Source of the DNA: Botryosphaeria dothidea | Taxonomy: Eukaryota; Ascomycota; Dothideomycetes; Botryosphaeriales; Botryosphaeriaceae | Reading direction: 5' to 3' | Assembly (NCBI GenBank): GCA_011503125.2 | Contig: WWBZ02000022.1 | Coordinates: forward strand, 3,348,001-3,412,000 | Length of the DNA: 64,000 nt | Shown: positions 1-11,246 of the stretch, piece after piece | Numbering within the stretch: position 1 is the first letter of the stretch | How the letters are laid out: every line of letters begins with the position of its first letter | The notes under the pieces: generated by a model | What the model saw: only the letters and a program-made list of their open reading frames with translations | The model's database searches: none | What the model was told of the DNA's origin: nothing | Made by a program: the position numbers and the translations under genes

Positions 1-483
1 ATGGTTGTGCATAAGATTGCTCCACAACCTCACGCACCGGTGATTATCTACACTACCTTCGGCGACCGCTTTGGCCTTCGCATTTATCCTCGCCATCTAT
101 TCGGCGATTAACTTACGACTTAGCATCAGCACAACCGGCGAACAACGGATGTAACACGTTCGCATTCACCATGTGGCCAGGTAGCTCGCCGCATGCGGAA
201 CAGTCACGAAGCGGGGCCCCAAGCGGCGCGGCTCGTTGTCTGGAGGACGCGAATCCCCGCGGCGCATCTGCTAGTCCTCCTAGCCTCGATACTTCGTCGC
301 CAGCCGCTTTGGTGACATCATGCAAGTTGCATAGAACTTCTAGCTTCTCCGCACGGCTATCCGTCTCGCCGAGGCTCCTAGGCTACTTCAACCATGCTCC
401 TCCCTCCCTCCGTCTCTCGAAGGATTCATACGGGGCTGATCTCGTTTTGATCATATCAAATTATTTTTAACACCACCATCAAA
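1..483. other. No gene recognised; upstream region of the MAPEG gene
   Basis: I see no open frame with recognisable protein content here. The last 100 bases are pyrimidine-rich and probably form the promoter and leader of the MAPEG gene that follows. Confidence 0.4.
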
Positions 484-1022
484 ATGGTCACAGTCGGCCT
501 CGGCGTCCCTGTTCCTCTCCTCGCGCCCGTTACAGCGACGTGGACGGCGCCCTTTGCCCTATATCTTGCCTACCTCTCCAATCGCGTCGCCTACTATCGC
601 ATCAAAAATTCCACGTCCGCATCCTCAACTTCCCGTCTCGCAATTCCATTCTAATACTTCACAGCTACCTCGGCGATCGCGCGAAACCTCTCGCCTCAGG
701 CCCGGAGCCAACTCCCCCAGAAGATGATCCGCTGTTCGTCTCGACGCGCTGCCACTCAAACTTCCTGGAGAACGTGCCGCTCGCGCTCGTCGTATCGGCG
801 ATTGCGGAGCTAAATGGCGCGAATAGGCGCGTCTTGCACTACGCGCTAGCGAGTTTGTTCGTGGCGCGCGTTGCGCACGCGGAGCTGGGATTGACGAGGC
901 AGTTCAGAGGCATCAAGGGCTTGGGCTTGGGCAGGATCACTGGGTTTTATGGAAGTCAGGTGTTCTTGGTGGGTGTGGCTGGGTGGACGGCGTATTTGGT
1001 GAAGGGTTATTGGGGGTTCTAG
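484..1022 (+). CDS. MAPEG family membrane protein
   Basis: Two exons, 484-614 and 665-1022, give 162 residues, the usual size for this family. The 50-nt intron removes an in-frame stop and joins the frames at KNST/YLGDRAKP. MAPEG proteins are small four-helix membrane proteins that include glutathione-dependent eicosanoid enzymes; most fungal members have no proven substrate. The family core is visible as NFLENVPLALVVSAIAELNG, followed by the hydrophobic helix LHYALASLFVARVAHAELG and a final helix near the C terminus. The N terminus is also hydrophobic (about residues 8-35). The donor GTCCGC is weak, but only this site keeps the frame. The family call is firm; the reaction is unknown. Confidence 0.85.
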
Positions 1023-1868
1023 ATGGTGAGAAGACAAGACATCGGAGAAAGGGCTGAACTCGTCATTGGTGCATGGCTTCGTGCTCTATTCGCTGGGTAC
1101 TATTATGGAGGGACTGCCCGAAAGTAGACGCGCGAGGACGGTCGCTTCAGAATGCTCTGCGGTGGGGCACACGGAGATGAAGGGGGAAAAGACGTGATGG
1201 GACGCGTTGCTACGCTGCGGAAGTTTGTCGAGTAATCGTCGTTAGTATGGACAATGATACATGCGTGCACATGACCCGTAATGATCTTCTTAGGTGGTAT
1301 AATTGCGAGGCCAGGGTGATGATTCAACTGGCCATTCCTGGTGCGCTTGGCACAATTACTTGTGAACGGCAGGCGTCGCAAAGAATGAAGAGACAATTCA
1401 TCAGCGGAGCTTATCAACGCCCCCGACGTCAGCGGGCCTGATCGGGTAGCACGATGGGCAGGCGGACGTATAGGCGGTGATGAACGCAGGTGGGCATGAA
1501 ACGTAACGGGGGCGCCGCAATTGGATCGTCAGGGCTCTGGGGCAGATGACGTATTGTGGCTAGCGCCCGCCTCGCCCTGCCTCTGCTGCGCTGCCCGCCG
1601 CTGCCTGCCTTGGTGCCCTACCGAAACTACCAACCACACTCTTCCTTAGCCCAAACCCACCACCGACTGCTTGCCTGAAAGAAAGAACAAACCACTTCTC
1701 CCCTCGACACAACCCATCTACCAAACAACTCCCCCGCGCCAATCCACCCGCCGCCGAAACACTCCACCGCAGCCTGCTCGCCCGCCGTCACTCCACCCCG
1801 CAAGCCCACTAAAACCCGCGATCCCCAACGAACCTCGCCCATCCCTCTCTCCACACCCTGCCTTCGCC
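1023..1868. other. Intergenic region and leader of the next gene
   Basis: No coding sequence recognised. From about 1560 to 1868 the + strand is strongly C/T-rich, as expected for a fungal promoter and 5' untranslated leader running into the ATG at 1869. Confidence 0.4.
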
Positions 1869-2900
1869 ATGTCGAACGCGCCTACTCTGATTAACCTGCC
1901 GCCGCCTCCCTCGGACCCGGTGACGCCCTCAGATGTTCCGTAAGCTTCCCACATACCCGCTATTGCACTTCAGCCCTCAGGACCCCGGCCACCCTCAGGC
2001 ACCAACACCATACTTCGCAAGGGGACGGTTGCATGTGACAATGAGGTAGGGTGCATGGACTCAGAGCACGCGCGCTGACAGTATTCAAACTACAGCGGCA
2101 CGCCAAACTCGACAACCACCTCCATGTCGGAGCTGAGCACCGTTGCCATCAAGGACGGCCACCGCGGCCACCTGCCCCACCACCACCAGAACCCTCTCGA
2201 TGCCGAGCGCGCTGACCGTATATCGCGTCTGGCTGGCTTGGAGCGCGTAGCCGCAACCGGCGGCCGGTCCTCGAACCTCAACCCGTCCTCAGCCGCATAC
2301 GGCCACAACCCGACGGGCAGCAGCGGCAGCATCCCGCCCACGCAGGGCTACTTCGACGCCAACAACCAGCCGCAGATCCTGCGCGAGCGCAGCACCGTCG
2401 GCTCGGCCTCGGCCACGGGCAGCGTCGGCGGGCGCACGACGTGGGCGTCCGGCAGCGACATGGGCTACGACCCGTCGATCGCGGACCGCATGAGCGAGGA
2501 CCAGGAGATGGAGACGAGCAGCATGGGCGGCTTCAGCGACGAGGGCGCCGCCAGCCTGGTCGGCTTCGGCGAGGGCGCCCGCACGCCCGCGCGCGCGCAG
2601 TCGGGCGGCATCGGCAGCCCCGTCGTCGGCAAGGCTGCGACGCCCACGTCCGCCGTGCCGGGCTACCTGCGCGGCGAGGCGCCGCCGTCGCCCATGACGG
2701 GCGTCAGCGGCACCGGCAGCGGTGCGAGTACTCCGAGCACCGAGGCCCAGGTCCGCGATGCGCAGCGCATCGATGGCGTCACGTTCGATGCCGGCGTGAC
2801 GGATACGACCAACAGGACTCCGCCGCCGCTCTCGGAGAGCGCGGCGAATGCGGCGAACTGGGTTGACCGACAGGCTGAGCATGAGGCTGAGAGGCGCTAG
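1869..2900 (+). CDS. Conserved-looking low-complexity protein of unknown function
   Basis: Two exons, 1869-1939 and 2096-2900, encode 291 residues; the donor is GTAAGC and the acceptor CTACAG. I do not recognise a domain. The protein is mostly Ser, Gly, Thr, Pro and Ala, has no signal peptide or membrane segment, and looks intrinsically disordered. It starts with the proline-rich MSNAPTLINLPPPPSDP and contains an acidic patch (MSEDQEMETSS), so it may be a phosphorylated cytosolic or nuclear protein; this is inference only. Codon use is very GC-rich at third positions from about 2330 to 2890, typical of a strongly biased real gene. It is followed by AT-rich 3' sequence. Confidence 0.75.
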
Positions 2901-4086
2901 TGGCTGAACAGCACAACCTCCGAAAAGCATACCGATTGCTCTTTTCTTTTAATTTCCTTTTATTGTACGATTCGCGATGGACTGAACGCTTACTCTTGCT
3001 TTTTTTTCTCTTCTATGATTATACCAAAGACACAACAAACTTTTCAGCCTGGGAAATGAAAGGGCTAGGCGGATGGAAGGGGGGAATCGAGAGGGATGAT
3101 ATGGAAATAACCACGAACATGGCACGATCCGAATAGGGGTTGGTTTTCCATTGATGAGAAGCAGAGAACGGAAAATATCAAGATCGTGGAAAAATTAAGA
3201 CACGGAAAGGTTGAATACGTGCTTATTTGCTAGCTGCTGAAAGGCTTTTTCTCTCTGGCTTGATATGCGGTTTGATGGTGGGCAAATCGCGCTGATTACT
3301 CTCTTCTTGCTTTCTTCGATGCGGGAGAAAGGACTTTTTGTGCGTTTAGCTAGCTATAGGTAGGCAGCGGAATGAGATGTGTGCTGGGGATCGACCCCTT
3401 TTATTATACAAGTTCCTTTTCTCTGAGAGATTTCGTGCTGAAGAGGGACAGTGAAAGAGTCCTAGCATGGCCGTTGACGCTCAGGGAAGCTTTACGACAA
3501 TGAATCTAATAGGGTTGGATGTAATAACAAAGACATGGGTCTCAATACCAGTCTTAATGGTGTTATTACTAAGATGATGCTAGAGAGAATCATTTGCGCA
3601 GCGTGGTGAGATTAGATACGTCTGGCGGAACCGAGCAGTAGAATCGCTTCCTCCCCTGGCTCTCATCCCATCGCACTCTTCAGTTCGATCTTCCAGTCTA
3701 GTGGTGCTATTAGGGTCAAAAGTGAGGTTTCTTAGAGGAACCCTTCAAGTATTCGAAGGTAACATCTACACTGTGATGACCCAACATGTGGTTACAGTTG
3801 ATTCAGGTGTGTATATTTGTAGGTCATGCGCAGTCTGAGCATCCATTCGGAGGCAGAAAATATTCCTCACCTATGTAATACTCAGGCATGCGTACTCATT
3901 CCACTCTACTATTATCACTTCGAGTTCTTACGTATAAAATCACGCCATTACGATGAAAAAAAAACAATCAGAGGTTTAAATGGGTTCTTGATTGCAAACG
4001 CAGCAAATCCCCAACTAATCAGGGAAAAAAGCAATCCCGAAGACCTAGATATCTTACAAAAAAAATACCAAAGAGGAAAGAGAATC
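2901..4086. other. Long AT-richer intergenic region
   Basis: Nothing recognisable as coding. The first few hundred bases are probably the 3' untranslated region of the preceding gene. The open frame around 3826-4353 has no family resemblance and poor codon bias. Confidence 0.4.
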
Positions 4087-4324
4087 CTACTCCTCCTCAT
4101 TCCAGCTCAACCCACCGCAATCGTTTCAAAATATTACAAATACAAACCCGCCCAGCACCCTCTTCATCCCCCTCGACACCGTCCCGTCGCCCTTCTCACC
4201 CAAGTCGCGCCTCCGCTCCCTCTGCCCCGGCCCGTTCGACGCCTCCCCCCACAACAGGTCCGCCCCTCAGGGGGGTTGGAGCAGGGGATGGAGGGATGGG
4301 GGGGATGGAGCTGTTGGATGTCAT
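4087..4324 (-). pseudogene. Candidate small gene, apparently frameshifted
   Basis: On the minus strand an ATG at 4324 opens a proline-rich frame (MTSNSSIPPIPPSPAPTPLR). A second frame, offset by one base, then reads DLLWGEASNGPGQRERRR and on to SRGMKRVLGG, with GC-rich coding-like codons in an AT-rich neighbourhood. The switch lies in a stretch with long C and G homopolymers, so a one-base indel, a sequencing error or a missed intron could all explain it. A short intron before a final WNEEE and stop at 4087 is possible. I do not recognise a family, and the whole call is tentative. Confidence 0.25.
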
Positions 4325-5326
4325 TGTGGGGGTGGTGGGTTCAGTTGGTGTGATATGAGAGTCTCCGGGGAGCTTGATTTTAAATCGGCTGTGGGTTCAA
4401 GAGTTTTGGGCTCTGGTAGTGTTATTGTCTACTCCTGATCATGGACAGTGTATTGCACTGCAATTCAGCAAGGCCTCGCTACTCCTGGGAGCGGACAAAG
4501 AAGAACTCCACACGGTGATGTTGAATTAATCCTGTGGTATTGACTTAAATTCTCAAAAATAACTCATCACTGATTATCATTGCTGCGGCTCATTGCCTTT
4601 ATCCAGACGTCTTTATCGACTGGTTCAATCAATGAAGATGCAAAAAGCTGGCTGAATGATGATCCAGGGATTTTTATTTGGCGACGACAATACAATGTCT
4701 GGGGAAAGGAAGAGTGCGCCGAACAGGCAGTTGATAACTTGGTGTGTTTTGGTTTCCTCGCCCATGCTGTTATTTGAACATTTCAACATAGACGGCGAGC
4801 AATTTATACAACATGCCCTCAGCACCACGTTCCAATTTCGACTATGAACCAGAAAAATGTGCCACGCCTAGACCGGCTGTTTCCGGATTTCCGAAAGTTC
4901 TGGCACGGGAAAGACACCTCACATGACTTCAAACGTCAGGGCTCGTTGTTTCATGTACAGAAATTGTGGTTTACCGATCAGATATCTAAGTTCGGAATTT
5001 ATACAAGAAATCCGCTTCCGGTATTCACCCCTTTCAGCTAACTTATCCAAGTATCAGTAGTGAAGTATGACATCGAGCCTTTCACCTCAACTCAGCACCT
5101 CTTGTGATGAGTAACCTGGAGTGCAGAAGAAAATAACTTTGTTGCGGATATATGACGAGACATTGCGTCCTCTCTTGGTCACCGGTTGTGTGTATCATCA
5201 AACTCATTGCGTGTGAGAAGTCACTCACAATCCCGTCTGATTTCCAGTTGATGATGTGAACTGAGAAGCTACCAAACTGATTAAACACTAAAACCCATGT
5301 TACCACTATTGCCACCATATATTTTC
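4325..5326. other. Intergenic region downstream of the glucanase gene
   Basis: No gene recognised on either strand; short open frames here have no family resemblance. Confidence 0.4.
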
Positions 5327-8104
5327 TTAGCTGGACCGGTAGACAGCAACCGTGTCCGGATAGACATTGAGGTTGTCCTTGTAGCTCGCGACCTCGACAC
5401 CATCCCTCGTGATCATGCTCGTGGCGCCCACAGCGTTCAAGTTGAATATGGACACGTAGCTGGACCCCTCCACGCTCATGATCTTCGCCTGACACAAACC
5501 ACCCGGCGCGTTCGAGCAAGCTGTGGCAAGCCAACGATTAGCAAAGGGGGCCGAGCAGGGGGAAAGAGGGGGAACAACTCACTGGTACTATAATTGCTGA
5601 AAAAGCTGTACAGCCCGGCGCCATACAGCAACACACTGCTATTCACCGCCCGCAGGCCCCACCCGCTCTCGCCGCTCTTGAATACCGGATCGGCGATCGT
5701 CGCGTTCACGGGGAACACGGCGCCGGCGTCCGGGTTGGGCTGGAAGTACGCGCTCTCGGTCTGCACCTGGCCGGCCCACACGGCGGCGGCGCCGCGGAAC
5801 TGGTACTGGTACTTGGCGTGGTGCTCGACGCTGGTGCCGACGAGCCAGACGGGGCCGGTCGCGCTCTCGACGAGCAGGCCGCGGCCGGCGTGGATGGTGA
5901 CCTGGCGCAGCGACGCGTCGTCGACGTCGTGGTCGGCCGTCCACAGCCACACGTTCTCGAGGTAGACGCCGGCGGCCGCCTTGGTGATGTGCATGCTCAT
6001 GTACGCGGCGACGCAGGCCTGCTTGATGTTGGCGGCCGTGGCGGCCGTTGACGGCGTGGCCGGGCAGTCCGCGATGGAGAGGTTGGACCCGGCGAACCCG
6101 CCGATGCGCGTGTGGACGTCCCAGAGGCCGCTGGGCGCGCCGGCGAGCGCGGCCAGGTTCCATTGGATCAGCACGGCGCCGGGGGCGGCGCCCTGGGTCG
6201 ACACGATCATGTCGGACCATTCGACGCGGCCGCTCGTCTGGCCGGTGCGGCCGCCGACTTGGACGACGGGTTGCGGGGCGGTGATGTTGGACCAGTAGGC
6301 GCCCGAGGCCATGAGGACCGGGTAGGCTTCGCCGACGATGCGGAGGCCGGGCGGGAAGTAGAGGGTCTTGGTGAGCTTGTAGGTGCCGGCGTCGACGAAG
6401 AGCGGCATGTTGTAGTAGACGGCGTAGGTGATGGCGTTTTGGAGGGCCGCCGTGTCGTCCGTCTTGCCGTCGCCGCGAGCCCCGAAGTTGCGAGCGCTGT
6501 AGAACTTGGTGGAGGCGAGGTCGGCGTATTGCGGCTTCGAGAGCTCGTAGTACTTGCTGCCGCTCAGGAGGGAGGCCGGACGAGTGGTGGCGGTGATGGG
6601 GCCCATGAAGTTGTTGGGACCCTTCGGCGTGTACGAGTGGCCTTGACCCCAGGCGGCGACGGTGGTGCTGCCGGTCGTGCCTGCGAGGGCGACGGTGGCG
6701 CCGGGACCGTTGACGATGGTGGTGACGTTGCGGATTTGGATCTGGTGCAGTTGATAGATCTGTTAGTGGGGGTGTGTTGGAGGGAAAGGGGTTGGGAAGG
6801 ATAAAGATATACGTTTTCGATGACCAAGCTGCCAGCCGTTGCAGGAGACGAAGAGAGATCATGAGCCGTGATGATTCCGATGGCAGTGTTGGTGATCGAG
6901 CTGTCCAGAACGGTGACGGAACCGACGGTTTGTGCAGTGCGTCCACCACCGTTCATGGCGATGCCGGTGCTGCAGTTGTTGATGGAGACACTCTTGTACG
7001 TCCAGCCCCAGGACCAGATCTGGTTGATGGCAGTGACAGCGTTGTAGAAAGTAAGATTGCGCATCGTGAACTGTTGGTTGCCGAAGACTGCACCGTTGAG
7101 ACCGCCATAGAAGACGAGATCGTTGGCAAAACCACCGGAGCCTGGACAACTTGTCAGGATGGCACCTTCAGTTGACATGTTCCGACCTACCTGACTCGAT
7201 GAAGACGCCCTGGTGTTGGGTCCCAGCAGCATCCGACATCTTAAACACAATGTTCTGCAGGCTCGTCGATTGAGCCGTCGGCCAGTGGATGCCCGTAGCA
7301 CTCGACGAGGCCGGGATTCCAGTCAAGTCGATGATCAAGTTACGGACCTGCCTATAGAAGACATTGGTTGCCCCGAAACCGAGGACACCTCCTGCCTGGT
7401 ACTGGTCGCCGTCGATGACACCGAAGCCGGAGAAGTTGGGAGTCGCCTTAAGGGTGGGAAGACAGTTGGGGTTGCCGATTATCAAGGTGTTGTAGTAGTC
7501 GACGATTGATGAAGAGACAACATAAGTACCCTGGTGGGAACATGAGCATTGGAATGATGAAGGGGCCAAGCACACTTACAGCAGGGAAGTAAACAATGGC
7601 TGGAGTAGTGGTGCTGGACGCACAAACACCAGGAGCACAGCGGCCCCCATCGGTCATGGCGCGGTTGATGGCAGCAGTATCATCGGTGACACCATCGCCT
7701 GCGAGTTTCATGTGTTAGTGATCATATCAAGTTGCCGTAAGTAAGGATAGGGAAGGAGAAATACCTTTGGCGCCATAGCTCTTGACATTGCGGAAAACAA
7801 CGTAGGAAGAATTGCTGTTGAAAGCCGATTTACCCTGATGCTTGATATTCTCAAGCCAGTACGTTCCACATGTCGCAGCCTGACGAGTCTGCAAATCAGC
7901 AGCAGTCGGGCTCGTTGGCGCTTCCGCGTGAGGGTCAATGGGCAGCGGAGCCTTATTGGCACCCGCAAAGGTGGCGTAGCCCTTGAACTGATCAAGCATG
8001 CCATCGACCAGGTCCTGCACCTCGGCGATCTTGTAGTGCGGGCCCTGGGCGGTGGCAGCGCCCAGGACGGACAGAAGGGTGAAAAGAGCGGATGCGCCAC
8101 GCAT
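5327..8104 (-). CDS. Secreted GH55 exo-1,3-beta-glucanase
   Basis: Six exons (8104-7765, 7698-7580, 7530-7191, 7141-6813, 6759-5583, 5520-5327) give 832 residues, normal for GH55. The five introns are 49-66 nt and each preserves frame. The start gives a clear signal peptide, MRGASALFTLLSVLGAATAQ. The family's two tandem beta-helix domains each open with a pectate-lyase-3-like motif: YGAKGDGVTDDTAA at about residue 110 and FGARGDGKTDDTAAL at about 470. GH55 enzymes release glucose or short products from 1,3-beta-glucan outside the cell, in wall remodelling, mycoparasitism or nutrition. Overlapping open frames on both strands are shadows caused by high GC. Family call firm; exact product not shown by the sequence. 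Confidence 0.92.
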
Positions 8105-9171
8105 GGTGGGCGACGGTGGGTTGCAAGGAGAGAAAAGAGTGACTGCGCTTCGCAAAGTGAGGAGCGGCAAAATTTTTGGAAAAGAGGGCGCTCCGCGCCG
8201 CTTTTGTACAGCAAGACTACATGGCTACATGGCTGTTCAGCTGCAGAGACTAATGGCCTGCGGAGGCGGTTGAAAGATGGAAACGGCGTTGTAGGCTGTG
8301 GCCCGGAGATTAGGTGGCCATCCTCTACAGCGACGCTAGGCAGATCTTAGGGCCACCTGCTCCCTATCCAGAGACCTCAATGGAGGATTGACAAGCATTA
8401 GCGTCATTGTAAGCCTAAGCGATGCCCGGAGCGGCTGTCCGGGCTGGCTGAGGGAGATCGAAGGATGCGCGTAGAAGCGAGAAAGACCGACCCCTGATCT
8501 AGAGGCAGCCACGCGCCGGCCGCTCCGGCCAACACTTTCTCACGTGCTGCCACAATATTTACCTTTTGCTCGAACTCAATCGCTGGCTATTCCTAATCTG
8601 TGAGCTTATCGTCCAATCCACGTCAGTGCTCCGATCGCATCACAGAATCCCTGCGGCAGCTCAGCGGGTGTACCCGTCTGTCGGCATCCAGTTCACTGGG
8701 TCCCATGGCAGTTGGCTTCCTAATTTATCAGATCTTAGATCGCCGAAGATGAGCTCGACAGGCTTGTTTCTTTGCCTGGGACATGCTAACTTAAAGCGGC
8801 CATTGGACGCCGGGAGATTCAGATGTCTGGGGTGTTTCGCTCTGAAAATGTGCATTGTCTGGTATCAACGATTGGTATCTTTTCCTCCTCTTCCATTAAG
8901 AAATTACCACTATCCAAGGTATTCGTAATCATGTCCAAACCCAATTTTTACAGTCAAACCACCTTTTTTTTTTTTTTACATCAAGGCGCTGCTCGCCCGA
9001 TCTATACATCCCTGCCCTTCATGCAGAAAATCCCGAGTTGCCGGAATGCTGCCACTCATGTGGTGGTGATATCGTGCCGTACAGAAACCAAGCAACTCCG
9101 ACGCTAAAAGACAATGTGTGCAGGAAACCCAAAAATACAAGTTTTTACACTGGAGAAAGAGTTTCTCCAGC
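8105..9171. other. Promoter region of the glucanase gene and 3' flank of the transporter gene
   Basis: No gene recognised. The glucanase reads leftward from 8104 and the transporter ends at 9172 on the same strand, so this 1.07 kb should hold the glucanase promoter. A run of T at about 8965-8978 is the only simple repeat. Confidence 0.4.
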
Positions 9172-11246
9172 TCATTTCTTGGCCGCAGCCGAGTTGGCCC
9201 GGCTCCTCGTCTTCTTCGCGCTGAAGCTCTCGTGCGTGTTGACGCGGTCGATGTCGTACGGGTTGGCGTCGTACGCCACGCTCCTCGTGCTGCGGTTGCT
9301 GCGCATGCTCGTGTTGGTCTGCGTCTTGGCCAGCTCGTTGCCCCTGCTCTTCGTCTTGATCGCCGCGAAGCGGCCGGCTCCGGGCTGGTGCTCCTCGTCG
9401 TCGTAACTGTAGTCGATGGCCTCGGCCTCGCGCTCCGCCTCGCGCTCCGTCTCGCGGTGGTGCAGGGCCGCGCTGCCGGCGTGGGCGGAGTCGGTTTCGT
9501 CCTTCTTGGCCTCGCCGTCGCCGCTCTGGACGGTCGAGCTGCTGTCGTCGCCGTCTTCTTGTTGCTGCTGCTCGGCTTGGCCGCGCAGCTTCTCGAGGAA
9601 GGCGGCGGCTTGGGCGGCGTACTTGCAGCGGGCGCGGATGGCCGGGCCGTACTTGTAGAAGAGGAAGGGGAAGGGAACGCAGGCGAGGGCCAGGAAGGCG
9701 GGGATCGAAGAGGCCCAGTGGATTCCGAGGTCTTGGTACATGTACGTCGTGAAGAGAGGGAAGGCGGCACCGAAGAGGGAGCGAAGGACTGCGTTAGCAG
9801 CCAGGACGGAGGCGGCGAAAATGAGGTAGGCGTCGATCAGGTAGTTCATGATGGAGAGGAAAACCAGGACCATGCCGAAGCCGAAAGGTGCGCCGGCTGC
9901 GACACTGGCAAACCAGTGAATGCTAGGGTAATTGGTCCAAGCAAACCAGAACAGGCCGATGGGCATGGCGATGGATCCCACGAGCGCAGGAGGCAGACGG
10001 GCCTCTGGAGGAGCAAATCCGGAAGGCGAGTTCTCCATGACCTTGATGTAGCGCTTGTTGTCCCAAATGGAATAGATGACGGCGGCCAACATGCCTACAG
10101 CGACGCCGAGGAAAGCGAGACCACCAATACCGGGAGACCAACCACGACCCTGCTGGTAGACGATGGGGAAGGCGGCGAAAAGCATGTAGAGCGTTCCGTA
10201 GATGATGGCCATGTAGATGGAGAGCAGAAGGACAATGGGTTCGCGGAAGAGGAGGATCCAGGGCCGGGAGAGAGCTGTCTTGAAAGCCTCACCGATAGTG
10301 ACCTTGCCCTGCTCGGCATCCGCCCTGCTCAGATACACCTTTCCGGTGATTTTAGATAGCTTGGCGGCACGCTTGCGGAGAAGCACAGGCGAGTAAGTCT
10401 CGGGGACGCAGATGGCGCAAACAATCCAGAGAACTCCGGTGAAGATGGCCATGACGCCCTCGACCCAGCGCCAACCCACGGTCTCACCGACAAAGCCACC
10501 GACTGGGTAACAGTTAGCTTTCATTCAGCTCTGAATCAAGTGTTGGCAGCGGTTGCTTACCAATGGGGCCAATGACAGGACCCAGGAAGGGTGCAGTTGC
10601 GAACAGACTGGTAGCCAGACCACGCTGGGCGGCAGGGAACATGTCGGCAATGACACCGCCAGCGTTGGTAAGAGGCGAGGAGCCAAAAGCACCAGCAAGG
10701 AAACGCAGGACAATCAGAGTAGCCATGCTGTCGGCACCAGCGGCACCGGCGTTGAAGGCGGTGAGCAGCATGTAGGTGCCGAAGAAGAGGAATTGACGTC
10801 CGAACAGTTCTGCAAGATGTCAGCACTTGTTTCAGCGGGTGCCATATTAGGCAATGTCACTCACCACTCATAGGAGCCCACATCAGTGGACCAATGGCAA
10901 AACCCAAGACGAATAGCGAGATTCCCAGCGTGGCAATAATCTGAACGGCGCCGAACTCGACAATAATCTCGCGAATGCCACCCGAGTAGGCTGACGAGAC
11001 AAAGGCGACGGCCAGGGTGGCAATGGCTACCAGCATGGTGATTGTCCACTTGAGCGAGGTGGGGTAGTTCATGGGGTTGACGGGATCGTCATCCAGCCAG
11101 GCGACGATGTAGGGATCTTCGTCGGTACCAGAGCCGTCATAGTGGGCATTGACAATGTCGTCGTTTACAGCGGCCTGATCGTAGACCCTCTTGAAGTGGG
11201 GTATTCTGGCGATGCGACCTGACTCGACATCCTTTTCGGTCGACAT
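9172..11246 (-). CDS. MFS exporter, DHA1 drug/polyamine type
   Basis: Three exons (11246-10865, 10809-10561, 10502-9172) encode 653 residues with introns of 55 and 58 nt. The protein has an N-terminal cytosolic tail ending [11 protein letters not shown], then twelve hydrophobic segments. The signature of fungal DHA1 transporters is visible: WAPMSE before [35 protein letters not shown] and the [15 protein letters not shown] block before the central loop. Members export drugs, polyamines or metabolites across the plasma membrane using the proton gradient. Unusual is a hydrophilic C-terminal tail of about 150 residues (from about 505) rich in Q, E, D, S and R, probably regulatory. The substrate cannot be read from sequence. 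Confidence 0.9.

Noticed and set aside
3826..4353. 175-codon plus-strand frame
   Set aside because: Low-complexity second half and no family resemblance; overlaps the candidate minus-strand fragment, which has better coding character.
5639..6949. Long open frames opposite or offset to the glucanase gene (for example 436 codons)
   Set aside because: They are Arg/Pro/His-rich shadows of a GC-biased real exon and have no family resemblance.
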